Below are positions 8,801 through 21,749 of a stretch of DNA of 64,000 nt, in pieces. Location of the stretch: the NCBI RefSeq assembly GCF_014323725.1, contig NZ_JABVED010000015.1:1-64000 (forward strand), written 5' to 3'. How positions within the stretch are numbered: the first letter of the stretch is position 1; each line of letters begins with the position of its first letter. Position numbers and translations under genes: made by a program. This stretch comes from Actinokineospora xionganensis (GTDB taxonomy: Bacteria > Actinomycetota > Actinomycetes > Mycobacteriales > Pseudonocardiaceae). Under the pieces are notes generated by a model that worked only from the letters and a program-made list of their open reading frames with translations, was not told the DNA's origin and made no database searches.

Positions 8801-10489
8801 TCAGGAGCCGGGCTTGCAGGTCGGTGGCTGGCACAGGAGCTTGCTCAGCGCCGCGTAGAAGATGTCGCCGATCTTGGTGGGGTCCGGGGTGGTGAAGGCC
8901 TGGCCGCCGGTGGCCTTGGAGATCGCGTCGAGTTCGGCGACATCGATGTCGGGGCCGATGCCGATGCCCACGACCACGAGGGGGCGGCGCGGGTCCTGCA
9001 GCTTGGCCAGTTCGGCGAGCAGCTGGTCGCGGGTGATGCCGTCGGGGTCCTCGTTCTTGCCGTCGGTCAGGACGACCACCACGTTGATCCGCCCGGGCTC
9101 CCAGTTCGCCCGGCCCGACTGGTACGCGGCGAGGACGCTGTCGTAGAGCCCGGTCGCGCCGCCCTGGATGGACTTGACGTCGCGCAGCTTCGCGATCGCG
9201 CCGCTCGCCTTGTGATCGGTCACCGTCTCGACCGGGAGCAGCTCCTTGTAGTCCTTGTCGCCGTCGAGGTTGGTGGAGAACAGCCAGATGCCGAACCTGG
9301 TCGTCGGCCGGAACAGGCCGATCCCGAGTTCCGCCGCGCGCAGGGTGACGGCCATCCGATCGAGTCCGGTGCCGGGCACCGGTTCGGCCATGGAGCCGGA
9401 CACGTCGAGCAGGACCTGCATCCGGGAGTTCAGGTTCACCCCGGCCCACTGGTTGAGCAGCTGGTCGATCTCGGCGGACGCGGGCAGCGGCACGTGGTCG
9501 ATCGGCGCCGCGGTCGTGCGCTTGTCCTGGGAGCGGTCCCGCAGCGCCTTGCCGTCCGGGGCGCGGAATCCCGCGTCGGCGAACGACGTCACCGCGGCGG
9601 GGTCCAGCAGCTTGTCGAGGAGCTTCTGCGCCAGCTCGCGCTTTGCCTCGCTCGCCTTCGGCAGCACCGTGTACGGGAAGTCCAGCGACGGCACGGCCGG
9701 GTCGGCGTAGGACGCGACGAGCTGGCTGTCCGTCGACTTCACGTTGTGCCGCAGCAGCGCGTTCTCCGAGGTCGGGAACGCCCCGAGCGGCTCGGCGGCG
9801 CTGGTCCCGCCGGGCAGCCGCAGGAACAGGTCCGAAGCCTGCGGGAGGGTGTTCACCGAGAGCCTGCGCAGCAGCGCGGTGAGCGCGGCGCCCTTGTCCT
9901 CCGCCGTGCCGGTCAACGCGCGCACGCCATGGAGCGTGGACACGCCGACCGGGTCGCGCGACGGATCGGGCATGCCCACCGAGATATCGGTCTGCCCGAG
10001 CACCTCCGACCAGGTCGGCTGCTTGCCCGGCCAGCCCAGGGTCGACGCGGTGACGTCCGTCAGGGCCAGCACGACCGGCGACGACGCCACGGACGTGCCG
10101 GTCACCGGCGTGTTCCACGCGCCCTTGTCCTGCGCGCGCTGCAGCCACAGGGTCGACTCCGGGATCCACGCGTCGGGCAGCTCGGAGCCGTCCGACAGCG
10201 CCAGCGACTGCGCGGTGGCCGCCGAGTCACGGCTGCTCACCACGACCCGGAAGCAGGCCTCCGGGTCGGCCTCAGCGGCCCGTTTGCCCGCTTGGTCGAC
10301 GATGCCCGACACGTCCGGGGCGGCCGTGACCTGCAAGGACACCGTCTCGGCGCACTCGGGGCCGCCGAGCCGGTCGGAGATGTAGCCGAACGCGAACCAC
10401 CCACCGATGGCGAGGACGAGCAACCCGGCCAGCAGCGCCACTGGTGACCGGGTCGCCTTCGTCCTCTTGGCCGACGAATGCCGTCCCAT
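8801..10489 (-). CDS. membrane-anchored substrate-binding and VWA domain protein (copy 2)
   Basis: A 562-aa paralogue of the gene at 4937-6643, collinear throughout. It has a basic N-terminus, one membrane segment (about residues 16-36), a solute-binding-like middle with a conserved WIPES segment, and a C-terminal VWA domain with an intact LLDVSGSMAE site and LTDGKNEDPDG. Both copies end in a Cys-containing tail (LLCQPP) that could form a disulfide outside the membrane. GAGAGG precedes the ATG. The ligand is unknown. Keeping both metal sites intact argues that both copies are functional rather than one being a relic. Confidence 0.82.
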   Translation of the reverse strand: MGRHSSAKRTKATRSPVALLAGLLVLAIGGWFAFGYISDRLGGPECAETVSLQVTAAPDVSGIVDQAGKRAAEADPEACFRVVVSSRDSAATAQSLALSDGSELPDAWIPESTLWLQRAQDKGAWNTPVTGTSVASSPVVLALTDVTASTLGWPGKQPTWSEVLGQTDISVGMPDPSRDPVGVSTLHGVRALTGTAEDKGAALTALLRRLSVNTLPQASDLFLRLPGGTSAAEPLGAFPTSENALLRHNVKSTDSQLVASYADPAVPSLDFPYTVLPKASEAKRELAQKLLDKLLDPAAVTSFADAGFRAPDGKALRDRSQDKRTTAAPIDHVPLPASAEIDQLLNQWAGVNLNSRMQVLLDVSGSMAEPVPGTGLDRMAVTLRAAELGIGLFRPTTRFGIWLFSTNLDGDKDYKELLPVETVTDHKASGAIAKLRDVKSIQGGATGLYDSVLAAYQSGRANWEPGRINVVVVLTDGKNEDPDGITRDQLLAELAKLQDPRRPLVVVGIGIGPDIDVAELDAISKATGGQAFTTPDPTKIGDIFYAALSKLLCQPPTCKPGS

Positions 10490-10540
10490 TGCAGCCTCTC
10501 GGGTACGTGTGGATCCTCGGAGCCTGACCCGAGCAAATGC

Positions 10541-12343
10541 CTATGAATAGAGGCTGTCGACCTCGGCGCCGAAGTCCTTCATGATCACGCGGCGCTTGAG
10601 CTTGAGCGACGGGGTGAGGTGGCCGGTCTCCGGGCTGAACTCGGTGGCCAGGATGCGGAACTTGCGCACCGACTCCGCCTTCGACACCGCCGCGTTGCCC
10701 TCGTCCACGGCCTTCTGGATCTCGGCGACCAGGTCGGCGTCGTCGACCAGGTCGGCCAGTGTGGCCCCGGCGGGCTTGTCGACCGTGGTCTTCCAGTAGG
10801 TGAAGTAGTCCGGGTCGACGGTGATCAGCGCGGCGATGTACTTCTGCCCGTCGCCGACGACCATGGCCTGCGCGACCAGCGGGTGCGAGGCGATCCGGTC
10901 CTCGATGACCGCGGGCGCGACGTTCTTGCCGCCGCTGGTCACCAGGATCTCCTTCTTCCGGCCGGTGATCGACAGGAAGCCCTCGTCGTCGAGCGAGCCG
11001 AGGTCGCCGGAGGCGAACCAGCCGTCGGCGTCGATGACCTCGGCGGTGGCCGCGTCGTTGTTCCAGTAGCCCTTGAAGACCACGCCGCCCTTGATCAGGA
11101 CCTCGCCGTCCTCGGCGATCTTGACCGCGACGCCCGGGATCGGCTGCCCGACGGTGCCCGCCTTGAAGTTCGTCGGCGCGTTGACCGTGGAGGCCGCGGT
11201 CGTCTCGGTGAGGCCGTAGCCCTCCAGGACGGTCAGGCCGACACCGCGGTAGAAGTGGGTGAGCCGCAGGCCGAGCGCCGCGCCACCGGAGATCGCGTAC
11301 TTGGCCTTGCCGCCCAGGGCCGCCCGCAGCTTGCTGTAGACCAACTTGTCGAAGACCGCGTGCTTGATCTTCAGACCGAGGCCGGCCTTGCCCTCGGCCT
11401 CGCTGTAGGCGATCGCGGTGGCCGCGGCGGCGTCGAAGATCTTGCCCTTGCCCGCCGCGTGCGCCTTCTGCCGGGAGCCGTTGTAGACCTTCTCCAGCAC
11501 GTACGGCACCGACAGGATGAAGGTCGGGTTGAAGCTCGCCAGGTCGTCGAGCAGCTTCTTGACGTCGGGGCCGTGGCCCATGGTCGCCCGGGCGTAGACG
11601 CAGCCGACCTGGACCATCCTGCCGAACACGTGCGCGATCGGCAGGAACAGCAGTGTCTGGGCGTCCTCGGTGCTGCCCAGGCCGCGGAACAGCGGGCCCA
11701 GCACGTCGGTGGCCGCGGCGCACTCGGCGAAGAAGTTGTCGTGGGTCAGCACGCAGCCCTTGGGCTGGCCGGTGGTGCCCGAGGTGTAGATGATCGTGGC
11801 GACGTCCTCGGACTTCACGCCCGAGCGGCGCTCCTCCACGGCGGCGGTGTCCACGTCGGAGCCCGCGGCGACGATCTTGTCGATCGCGCCGTCCTCGATC
11901 TGCCACACGTTCTTGAGCGCGGGCAGGGCGTCACGGATCGCGTCGACCCTCGACTGGTGCTCGGCGTTCTCCACGATCGCGGCGACCGCGCCCGAGTCGG
12001 ACATGATCCACTGGATCTGCTCGGCCGACGACGTCACGTAGATCGGCACCGGGACCGCGCCCGCGGCCCAGATGGCGAAGTCGAGCAGCGTCCACTCGTA
12101 GCGGGTCGCGGCCAGGATGGCGACGCGGTCGCCCGCGCCGACCCCCGAGGCGATGAGGCCCTTGGCCACGTCGACGACCTCGCCGAGGAACGCGGTGGCG
12201 GTGACGTCGGTCCAGTCGCCCGCGGCCGAGCGGCGGCGGAACGCTACGTAGTTCGGGTCTTCCTTCGCGTTGGTGTAGACCAAGTCGGCGAGGCCGCCGG
12301 CCTCATCTCGCTTAGCGACGGCAGGGACGGCGAACTCGCGCAT
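10541..12343 (-). CDS. long-chain fatty acid--CoA ligase (AMP-forming)
   Basis: A 600-aa adenylate-forming enzyme of the ANL superfamily. The AMP-binding P-loop reads IIYTSGTTGQPKG (around residue 190), followed by a GYGLTETTA substrate/adenylate motif and a C-terminal GDLGSLDDEGFLSITGR hinge with its Asp and Arg. The catalytic lysine is likely in the terminal LKLKRRVI segment. It should activate long-chain fatty acids to acyl-CoA and resembles FadD15-type synthetases of actinobacteria. GGAGGAG lies 6 nt before the ATG. It stands alone on the minus strand with its own 173-bp upstream gap, so it is probably monocistronic. Confidence 0.9.
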   Translation of the reverse strand: MREFAVPAVAKRDEAGGLADLVYTNAKEDPNYVAFRRRSAAGDWTDVTATAFLGEVVDVAKGLIASGVGAGDRVAILAATRYEWTLLDFAIWAAGAVPVPIYVTSSAEQIQWIMSDSGAVAAIVENAEHQSRVDAIRDALPALKNVWQIEDGAIDKIVAAGSDVDTAAVEERRSGVKSEDVATIIYTSGTTGQPKGCVLTHDNFFAECAAATDVLGPLFRGLGSTEDAQTLLFLPIAHVFGRMVQVGCVYARATMGHGPDVKKLLDDLASFNPTFILSVPYVLEKVYNGSRQKAHAAGKGKIFDAAAATAIAYSEAEGKAGLGLKIKHAVFDKLVYSKLRAALGGKAKYAISGGAALGLRLTHFYRGVGLTVLEGYGLTETTAASTVNAPTNFKAGTVGQPIPGVAVKIAEDGEVLIKGGVVFKGYWNNDAATAEVIDADGWFASGDLGSLDDEGFLSITGRKKEILVTSGGKNVAPAVIEDRIASHPLVAQAMVVGDGQKYIAALITVDPDYFTYWKTTVDKPAGATLADLVDDADLVAEIQKAVDEGNAAVSKAESVRKFRILATEFSPETGHLTPSLKLKRRVIMKDFGAEVDSLYS

Positions 12344-12516
12344 TAGCTACTCCTCCGGGCACAGAACCGCAGGCAGGTCGAAGTCACCGGCACTGACCTC
12401 GCCCGCTACCTATCGGTAACTTTGTCGGTATCTTGCCTGTATAGCCCTCGCTCGGCTAGAGGACGATGACAAATCGGTACCTGCTGTCCATTTACCAACA
12501 GTGTGTAGCGATCCCA

Positions 12517-13491
12517 CTACGCACGCTCGGTGAGCCCGGTGCGGAAGGTCCGCCGGTACATATCCGGCGGGACGCCGACCGTCGCGTGGAAGTGCCTGCG
12601 CATCGTCGTCGCCGTGCCCATGCCGGTGTTCGCGGCGATCAGGTCGACGCTGTCGTCGGTCGTCTCGAGCAGTTCCCGCGCCCGCTGGATCCGCTGGGCG
12701 TGCAGCCAGCGCAGCGGCGTCGTGCCGGTGACGGCGGCGAACTGGCGCGCGAGCGTGCGTGAGCTCACATTCGCCTGCCGGGCCAGGTCCTCCACCGTGA
12801 GCGGCTGTTCGAGCCGCCCGACCACCCAGGCGAGCAGGTCGGCGAGGACGTGCTCACGCCGCTCCGGCATCGGCGCGGTGATGAACTGGGCCTGCCCGCC
12901 AGGGCGGTGCGGGGCCACGACCAGGACGCGGGCCAGCCGGTTGGCGACCGCCGCGCCGTGGTCGGTCCGCACGAGGTGCAGGCACAGGTCCATCCCGGCG
13001 GCCTTGCCCGCGGACGTGAGGATGGAGCCGTCGTCGATGTAGAGCACGCTCGGGTCGACCTGAACGCGCGGATAGCGGCGCGCCAGGACGTCGGCGTGCA
13101 GCCAGTGCGTGGTGGCCCGCCGCCCGTCGAGCAGGCCCGCGGCGGCGAGGACGAACGCCCCGGTGCAGATGGACACCACTCGGGCGCCCCGGTCGTGGGC
13201 CGCGCGGACCGCGTCGACCAGGTCGCGAGTGGGCTCGTCATCGATGTCACGGCTGGCTGGGACGATCACTGTGTCGGCGTCGGCGAGGCCGTCGAGGCCG
13301 CGGATGGCGTTGTCGGGGAACCAACCGCGCAGCCGTGCGGGGTCCGTGCCGCAGACGCGGAAGTCGTACCAGGGGTCGGCGAGGTTGCGCCGGTCCACAC
13401 CGAAGACCTCGTGCGGTGCGGCGAACTCGAACAGGGACGTTCCGTCGGGTATCGCCAGCGCCACGGAGGTCATGTCCGAAAGTGTACGCAT
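12517..13491 (-). CDS. GlxA family AraC-type transcriptional regulator
   Basis: A 324-aa two-domain regulator. Residues 8-185 form a DJ-1/PfpI-like glutamine-amidotransferase fold with the nucleophile-elbow segment VVSICTGAFVLAAAG. Residues 220-315 carry the AraC double helix-turn-helix (VEDLARQANVSSRTLARQF and the ending MRRHFHATVGVPPDMYRR). Such proteins usually sense small ligands and control nearby catabolic genes. AGGAA 8 nt upstream supports ATG at 13491; an internal ATG at 13473 has no such site. It is divergent from the reductase at 13544 across 52 bp and may regulate it (inference). Confidence 0.85.
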   Translation of the reverse strand: MRTLSDMTSVALAIPDGTSLFEFAAPHEVFGVDRRNLADPWYDFRVCGTDPARLRGWFPDNAIRGLDGLADADTVIVPASRDIDDEPTRDLVDAVRAAHDRGARVVSICTGAFVLAAAGLLDGRRATTHWLHADVLARRYPRVQVDPSVLYIDDGSILTSAGKAAGMDLCLHLVRTDHGAAVANRLARVLVVAPHRPGGQAQFITAPMPERREHVLADLLAWVVGRLEQPLTVEDLARQANVSSRTLARQFAAVTGTTPLRWLHAQRIQRARELLETTDDSVDLIAANTGMGTATTMRRHFHATVGVPPDMYRRTFRTGLTERA

Positions 13492-13543
13492 CGTGGCGTT
13501 CCTGCCACTCGTCGGCGATCTTCCAGCCGGCGATGCTGAACAG

Positions 13544-14554
13544 GTGACATCACAGCGAGCAGTCGCCGTCTACGGCGCATACGGGCACACCGGCCGGTTC
13601 ATCGTCGCCGAACTGCGGGACCGCGGGATTTCGCCGATCCTCTCGGGCCGCGACGCCGCCAAGCTGGCGGCCGCGTTCCCGGGGGAGGAGGTGCGGCCCG
13701 CGTCGGTGGACGACCCGGCCGCGCTGGACGCGGTCTTGGCGGGGGCCTCGGCGGTCATCAACGCCGCCGGGCCGTTCGCCGCCACAGCTGGGCCGGTCAT
13801 CGAGGCGGCGATTCGCGCGGGCATCCCGTACCTGGATGTCGCCGCCGAGGTCGAAGCTGTCGCGGACACGTTCAAGTACGACGATCGGGCTCGCGCGGCC
13901 GGGGTCACGGTTGTGCCTGCGATGGCTTTCTATGGCGGGTTGGGTGACCTGCTGGCCACCGCCGCGATGGGCGACATGGCCGTTGCCGACGAGATCCACC
14001 TCGCTTACGCGTTGAGCAGCTGGAAGCCGACCGAGGGTACTCGCGCCTCAGGTCGGGTGTCGAAGGGGCGACGCGACGGCGGGCGGCTGGTCTACAAGAA
14101 CCAGCGGCTCGAGCTTCGTGCTGACAGTGCGCCTTTGACGGAGTGGGCGTTTCCCGATCCGGTGGGGACGCGGGCCGTCCAAGCCGAGTTCACCATGGCG
14201 GACAGCGTCACCATTCCCACGCACCTCAAGGCCTTGGAGATCCACACGTACATGACCGTCTCGCCCCTCGCGGACCTGTTCGACGCTGAGACCCCGGCTC
14301 CGTCGGCCGTCGACGACCGCGGGCGCTCAGACCAGACGTTCATGGTCGAAGTGGTTGTGCGGCAGGGGGATGAGCGGCGTCGCGCGGTTGCTCGCGGCCA
14401 GGACATCTATGCGATCTCGGCGCCGCTGGTGGTCGAGGCCGCCGAGCGTGTCCTTAGTGGACAGTTCGCGCCCGGGGTTGTCTCGGCTGGTTCCGCCTTC
14501 GACGCGGGCGACTTCTTGAGGTCGCTGCGGGATCTCTCGGTGGAGATCGACTGA
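13544..14554 (+). CDS. saccharopine dehydrogenase NADP-binding domain protein
   Basis: About 336 aa. The N-terminus has a dinucleotide-binding Rossmann pattern (AVYGAYGHTGRFIVAEL) and a strand ending in INAAGPFA, typical of saccharopine-dehydrogenase-like and trans-acting enoyl-reductase-like proteins. The substrate is unknown. I chose the GTG at 13544 because the Rossmann strand starts a few residues later and everything upstream in the open frame overlaps the divergent regulator. No strong ribosome site is visible. A perfect hairpin follows the stop at 14561-14597. Confidence 0.78.
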   Translation: MTSQRAVAVYGAYGHTGRFIVAELRDRGISPILSGRDAAKLAAAFPGEEVRPASVDDPAALDAVLAGASAVINAAGPFAATAGPVIEAAIRAGIPYLDVAAEVEAVADTFKYDDRARAAGVTVVPAMAFYGGLGDLLATAAMGDMAVADEIHLAYALSSWKPTEGTRASGRVSKGRRDGGRLVYKNQRLELRADSAPLTEWAFPDPVGTRAVQAEFTMADSVTIPTHLKALEIHTYMTVSPLADLFDAETPAPSAVDDRGRSDQTFMVEVVVRQGDERRRAVARGQDIYAISAPLVVEAAERVLSGQFAPGVVSAGSAFDAGDFLRSLRDLSVEID

Positions 14555-14560
14555 GTTGGC

Positions 14561-14597
14561 GATGCCCGACCAGGACCGGGGGGCCTGGTCGGGCATC
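14561..14597. terminator. bidirectional hairpin terminator
   Basis: A perfect 14-bp inverted repeat (GATGCCCGACCAGG at 14561-14574 and its complement at 14584-14597) sits in the 51-bp gap between convergent genes. There is no T-tract, which is common for actinobacterial terminators. Confidence 0.75.
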
Positions 14598-14605
14598 ACC
14601 TTGAC

Positions 14606-15793
<1,188 letters not shown>

Positions 15794-15856
15794 TCACGAA
15801 CCACAGTGCGAGTTGTGGTGCCAAACCGCGGCTGGCTGCCGCGATCCGTTCGTGGC

Positions 15857-15894
15857 GCCCGGGGCAGGGGATAAACCCTGCCCCGGGCGTTTTT
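15857..15894 (+). terminator. intrinsic terminator, T-tract on the plus strand
   Basis: A perfect 13-bp stem (15857-15869 with 15876-15888, loop GATAAA) is followed by GTTTTT on the plus strand. Both flanking genes are on the minus strand, so the T-tract points against them. It may stop an antisense transcript, or work as a U-less terminator about 115 nt downstream of the 16002-17213 gene. Confidence 0.7.
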
Positions 15895-15921
15895 CAGACA
15901 AACCTGGCGACATGCGACAGG

Positions 15922-19053
<3,132 letters not shown>

Positions 19054-19263
19054 GCGTGCCTCCTGCAAGGAGTGCCGGAATTTCCGACACTGGAGGGGTA
19101 GAAACTTCGCCGCGCGGACAGGATCAAACCCTGGGGGTGCCCTCATGACTCATGCCCGCGTGGCTATGACATTCGAATACTGACCGGGTGTCATGCCCAT
19201 CACAAGGCTACGAGTGGCTGCCGTCGTTACCGGTTTATTCACAGACCCTTCACTTCACGTGGG

Positions 19264-20817
19264 TCAGCGCAGGCCGATCCGCCGCATCAGCCGCAGGGAA
19301 CGCGCCATGATCCCCGTGTAGCGGCCGTAGGGGATGGCTTTCGGCGGCGGGATGACCCGGACCCGCTGAACCGCGACATTCTGTGCCTCGGTGTATTTGA
19401 GCAGCCCTTCGACCCCGTGCCTTCGGCCCAACCCGGATGAGCCCATTCCGCCCATCGGCGCGTCCATGCTGGAGTAAGCCGCCGCGTGGCCGTCGTTCAC
19501 GTTGACCGTCCCGGCCCGCAGCCGGTGCGCGACCCGGCGGGCGCGGTCGAGGTCGCGGCCGTAGACGCTGGCGTTGAGCCCGTAGCTGGTGTCGTTCGCC
19601 AGGGCGATCGCGTCCTCCTCGTCGCGGAAGGGGTAGATCGACACGACTGGCCCGAAGGTCTCCTCGGCGAAGCACGCCATGTCCGGGGTGACGCCGGTGA
19701 GCACGGTCGGCTCGTAGAACGCCGGTCCGAGGTCCTCCCTGGGCACGCCGCCGACATGCACGGTCGCGCCCTTGGCCCGGGCGTCGTCGACGTGTTCGGC
19801 CACGGCCTTGCGCTGCCTGGTGGAGATCAGCGAGCCGACGTCGCACTTGTAGTCGTAGCGGGCGCCGAGCTTGAGGGCGCGGGTCGCGTCGACGAACTTC
19901 GCGAGGAAGGAGTCGTGGACCGACTCGTGCACGTAGATCCGCTCGATGTGCATGCAGAGCTGGCCGGTGTTGGCGAAGGCGCTGGTCACCGCGCCGTCGA
20001 CAGCGGCGGCGACGTTCGCGTCGGGGAGCACGATCATCGGGTTCTTGCCGCCGAGTTCCAGCGAGCAGCCGATGAGCCGGGCCGCGGCCCGGGCGCCGAC
20101 CTCGGCGCCGGTGCGGGTCGAGCCGGTGAAGCCCACGTAGTCGGCGTTGTCGACCAGCGCGCCGCCGACCGTCGGCCCCTCTCCGAGCACGACGGTGATC
20201 AGTCCCTCCGGCAGGCCCGCCCGGTAGAGCAGGTCGACCCCGTAGAGCGGGCTCAGCGCGGTCTGGCTGTCCGGCTTGAGAACCACCGCGTTGCCCGCCA
20301 TCAGCGCCGGGATCGAGTCGGACATGCCCAGGGCGAATGGGAAGTTCCACGGCGAGATGATCCCGACGACACCCTTGGGCTGGCGCAGCTCGGTGGCCTT
20401 GATCGCCAGCGGCATCATGCCCTTGCGCGCGCGGGCCCGCAGCAGGCGCGGCGCGGCCTTCAGGTAGTGGCTGGTGGTGATCGCGGGCTCGATCAGGTCC
20501 TCGAACGCGTAGCGGCGCGCCTTGCCCGTCTCGGCCTGGATGAGGTCGGCGATGGTCTCGCGTTCGTCGAGGACCAGCTTGTGGAACCGCTCGAACACGC
20601 CCATCCGCTCGCGCACGTCGAGCTCCGCCCAGTGTGCCTGCGGCACCCGCGCGGCGTGCACGGCGTCGGCGACATCGCGGACGCTCGAACACGGCAGCGT
20701 GGCGAGGGTCGCGCCGGTGAAGACCTCGACGTTGGAGATGGTCTCCGGGCCGGAGGCGGCGACGTGTCGGGACAGCCGGGTGATCAGGTCGTCGGTGATG
20801 GTGGCGGGTGGGGTCAT
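19264..20817 (-). CDS. NAD(P)-dependent aldehyde dehydrogenase, succinate-semialdehyde dehydrogenase-like
   Basis: A 517-aa aldehyde dehydrogenase. The cofactor and catalytic signatures are present: ISPWNFPF, VGFTGSTRTG, the general-base glutamate in LELGGKNPM, and the nucleophilic Cys in ANTGQLCMHIERIYV. The length and GTVNVNDGH C-terminal region resemble actinobacterial GabD2-type enzymes. The true substrate is not determined by sequence. Its ATG overlaps the stop of the upstream SDR gene by 4 nt, so the two are co-translated and may oxidise an alcohol to an aldehyde to an acid in sequence (inference). Confidence 0.88.
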   Translation of the reverse strand: MTPPATITDDLITRLSRHVAASGPETISNVEVFTGATLATLPCSSVRDVADAVHAARVPQAHWAELDVRERMGVFERFHKLVLDERETIADLIQAETGKARRYAFEDLIEPAITTSHYLKAAPRLLRARARKGMMPLAIKATELRQPKGVVGIISPWNFPFALGMSDSIPALMAGNAVVLKPDSQTALSPLYGVDLLYRAGLPEGLITVVLGEGPTVGGALVDNADYVGFTGSTRTGAEVGARAAARLIGCSLELGGKNPMIVLPDANVAAAVDGAVTSAFANTGQLCMHIERIYVHESVHDSFLAKFVDATRALKLGARYDYKCDVGSLISTRQRKAVAEHVDDARAKGATVHVGGVPREDLGPAFYEPTVLTGVTPDMACFAEETFGPVVSIYPFRDEEDAIALANDTSYGLNASVYGRDLDRARRVAHRLRAGTVNVNDGHAAAYSSMDAPMGGMGSSGLGRRHGVEGLLKYTEAQNVAVQRVRVIPPPKAIPYGRYTGIMARSLRLMRRIGLR

Positions 20818-21704
20818 CCTCGGGTCTCCTCCGCGCCCGGGGCGCTGTCGGCGGCACGGGCCTCGTAGTCGCGTCGGTCGGCGGAGTCGAGCGCGTCGAG
20901 GAACAGGCGCTCACCGCCGAGCCCGCGGCTGAGCCATTCGCCGACCCGCCGGGGCAGCAGCGCGCCCACGCGCACCGCCGGGCCGACCGATTTGGGCACG
21001 TAGACGTCGAATCGCGGGGAGCGCAGCGCGCCGACGATCGCCTCGGCGACCTGCTCGGCGGTCACCGGCTTCACGCCCTTGCTGTCCTTGAGGCCCGCCG
21101 CCAGCTCGGTCCGGACGATCGCGGGCATGACACACGAGACGTCGACACCCGTGTCCCGCAGTTCCAGCCGCAGCGCCTCGGAGAAGCCGATGACACCGAA
21201 CTTGGTCGCGCAGTAGGTCGCGCCCGCGGGAACCGGGATCCGGCCCGCCGCCGACGCCACGTTGACCACGTGACCCGACCCGCGCCGCTTCATCCGGCGC
21301 ACCGCCTCGCGGCTGCCGTGGATGACCGCGTGCAGGTTCACCGCGAGCTGTGCGGCGGTGGTCCGGTCGGGTTCGTCCTCGATCAGCGCGATCGGCATGA
21401 TCCCGGCGTTGTTGACCAGCACGTCGATCGGCCCGATCTCCGCTTCGACTTGGTCGAGCAGCGCGGTGAACGCGGCCCGGTCGGTCACGTCCAGTCCGTA
21501 GGCGGTGGCGCGAATGTCGAACTCACCTGCCGGGAGGGGCGACTCGCGGGTGAGGGTGGCGGCGGTCTGCTTGGCCAGGTCGGCGTCGAGGTCGGCGACG
21601 ACGACGCGCGCGCCCGCGCGGACCAGCGCGGCCGCGGTGGCCGCGCCGATGCCGCGGGCGCCACCGGTGATCACCACGACCTGGTCGGTCAGCGAGCGTG
21701 CCAT
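20814..21704 (-). CDS. short-chain dehydrogenase/reductase
   Basis: A 296-aa classical SDR: cofactor motif TGGARGIG near the N-terminus, NNAG, and the catalytic Tyr-x-x-x-Lys as YCATK with the upstream Ser in VASAAG. The long C-terminal extension (about 60 residues after the core) is common in actinobacterial family members of unknown substrate. ATG at 21704 is chosen because AAGGAG precedes it; the open frame runs ten codons further upstream without support. It overlaps the aldehyde dehydrogenase gene by 4 nt. Confidence 0.85.
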   Translation of the reverse strand: MARSLTDQVVVITGGARGIGAATAAALVRAGARVVVADLDADLAKQTAATLTRESPLPAGEFDIRATAYGLDVTDRAAFTALLDQVEAEIGPIDVLVNNAGIMPIALIEDEPDRTTAAQLAVNLHAVIHGSREAVRRMKRRGSGHVVNVASAAGRIPVPAGATYCATKFGVIGFSEALRLELRDTGVDVSCVMPAIVRTELAAGLKDSKGVKPVTAEQVAEAIVGALRSPRFDVYVPKSVGPAVRVGALLPRRVGEWLSRGLGGERLFLDALDSADRRDYEARAADSAPGAEETRG

Positions 21705-21749
21705 GGGGCTCCTTGTCCTCGTCGAGCCAGACAAGAAACGTAACCGGTT

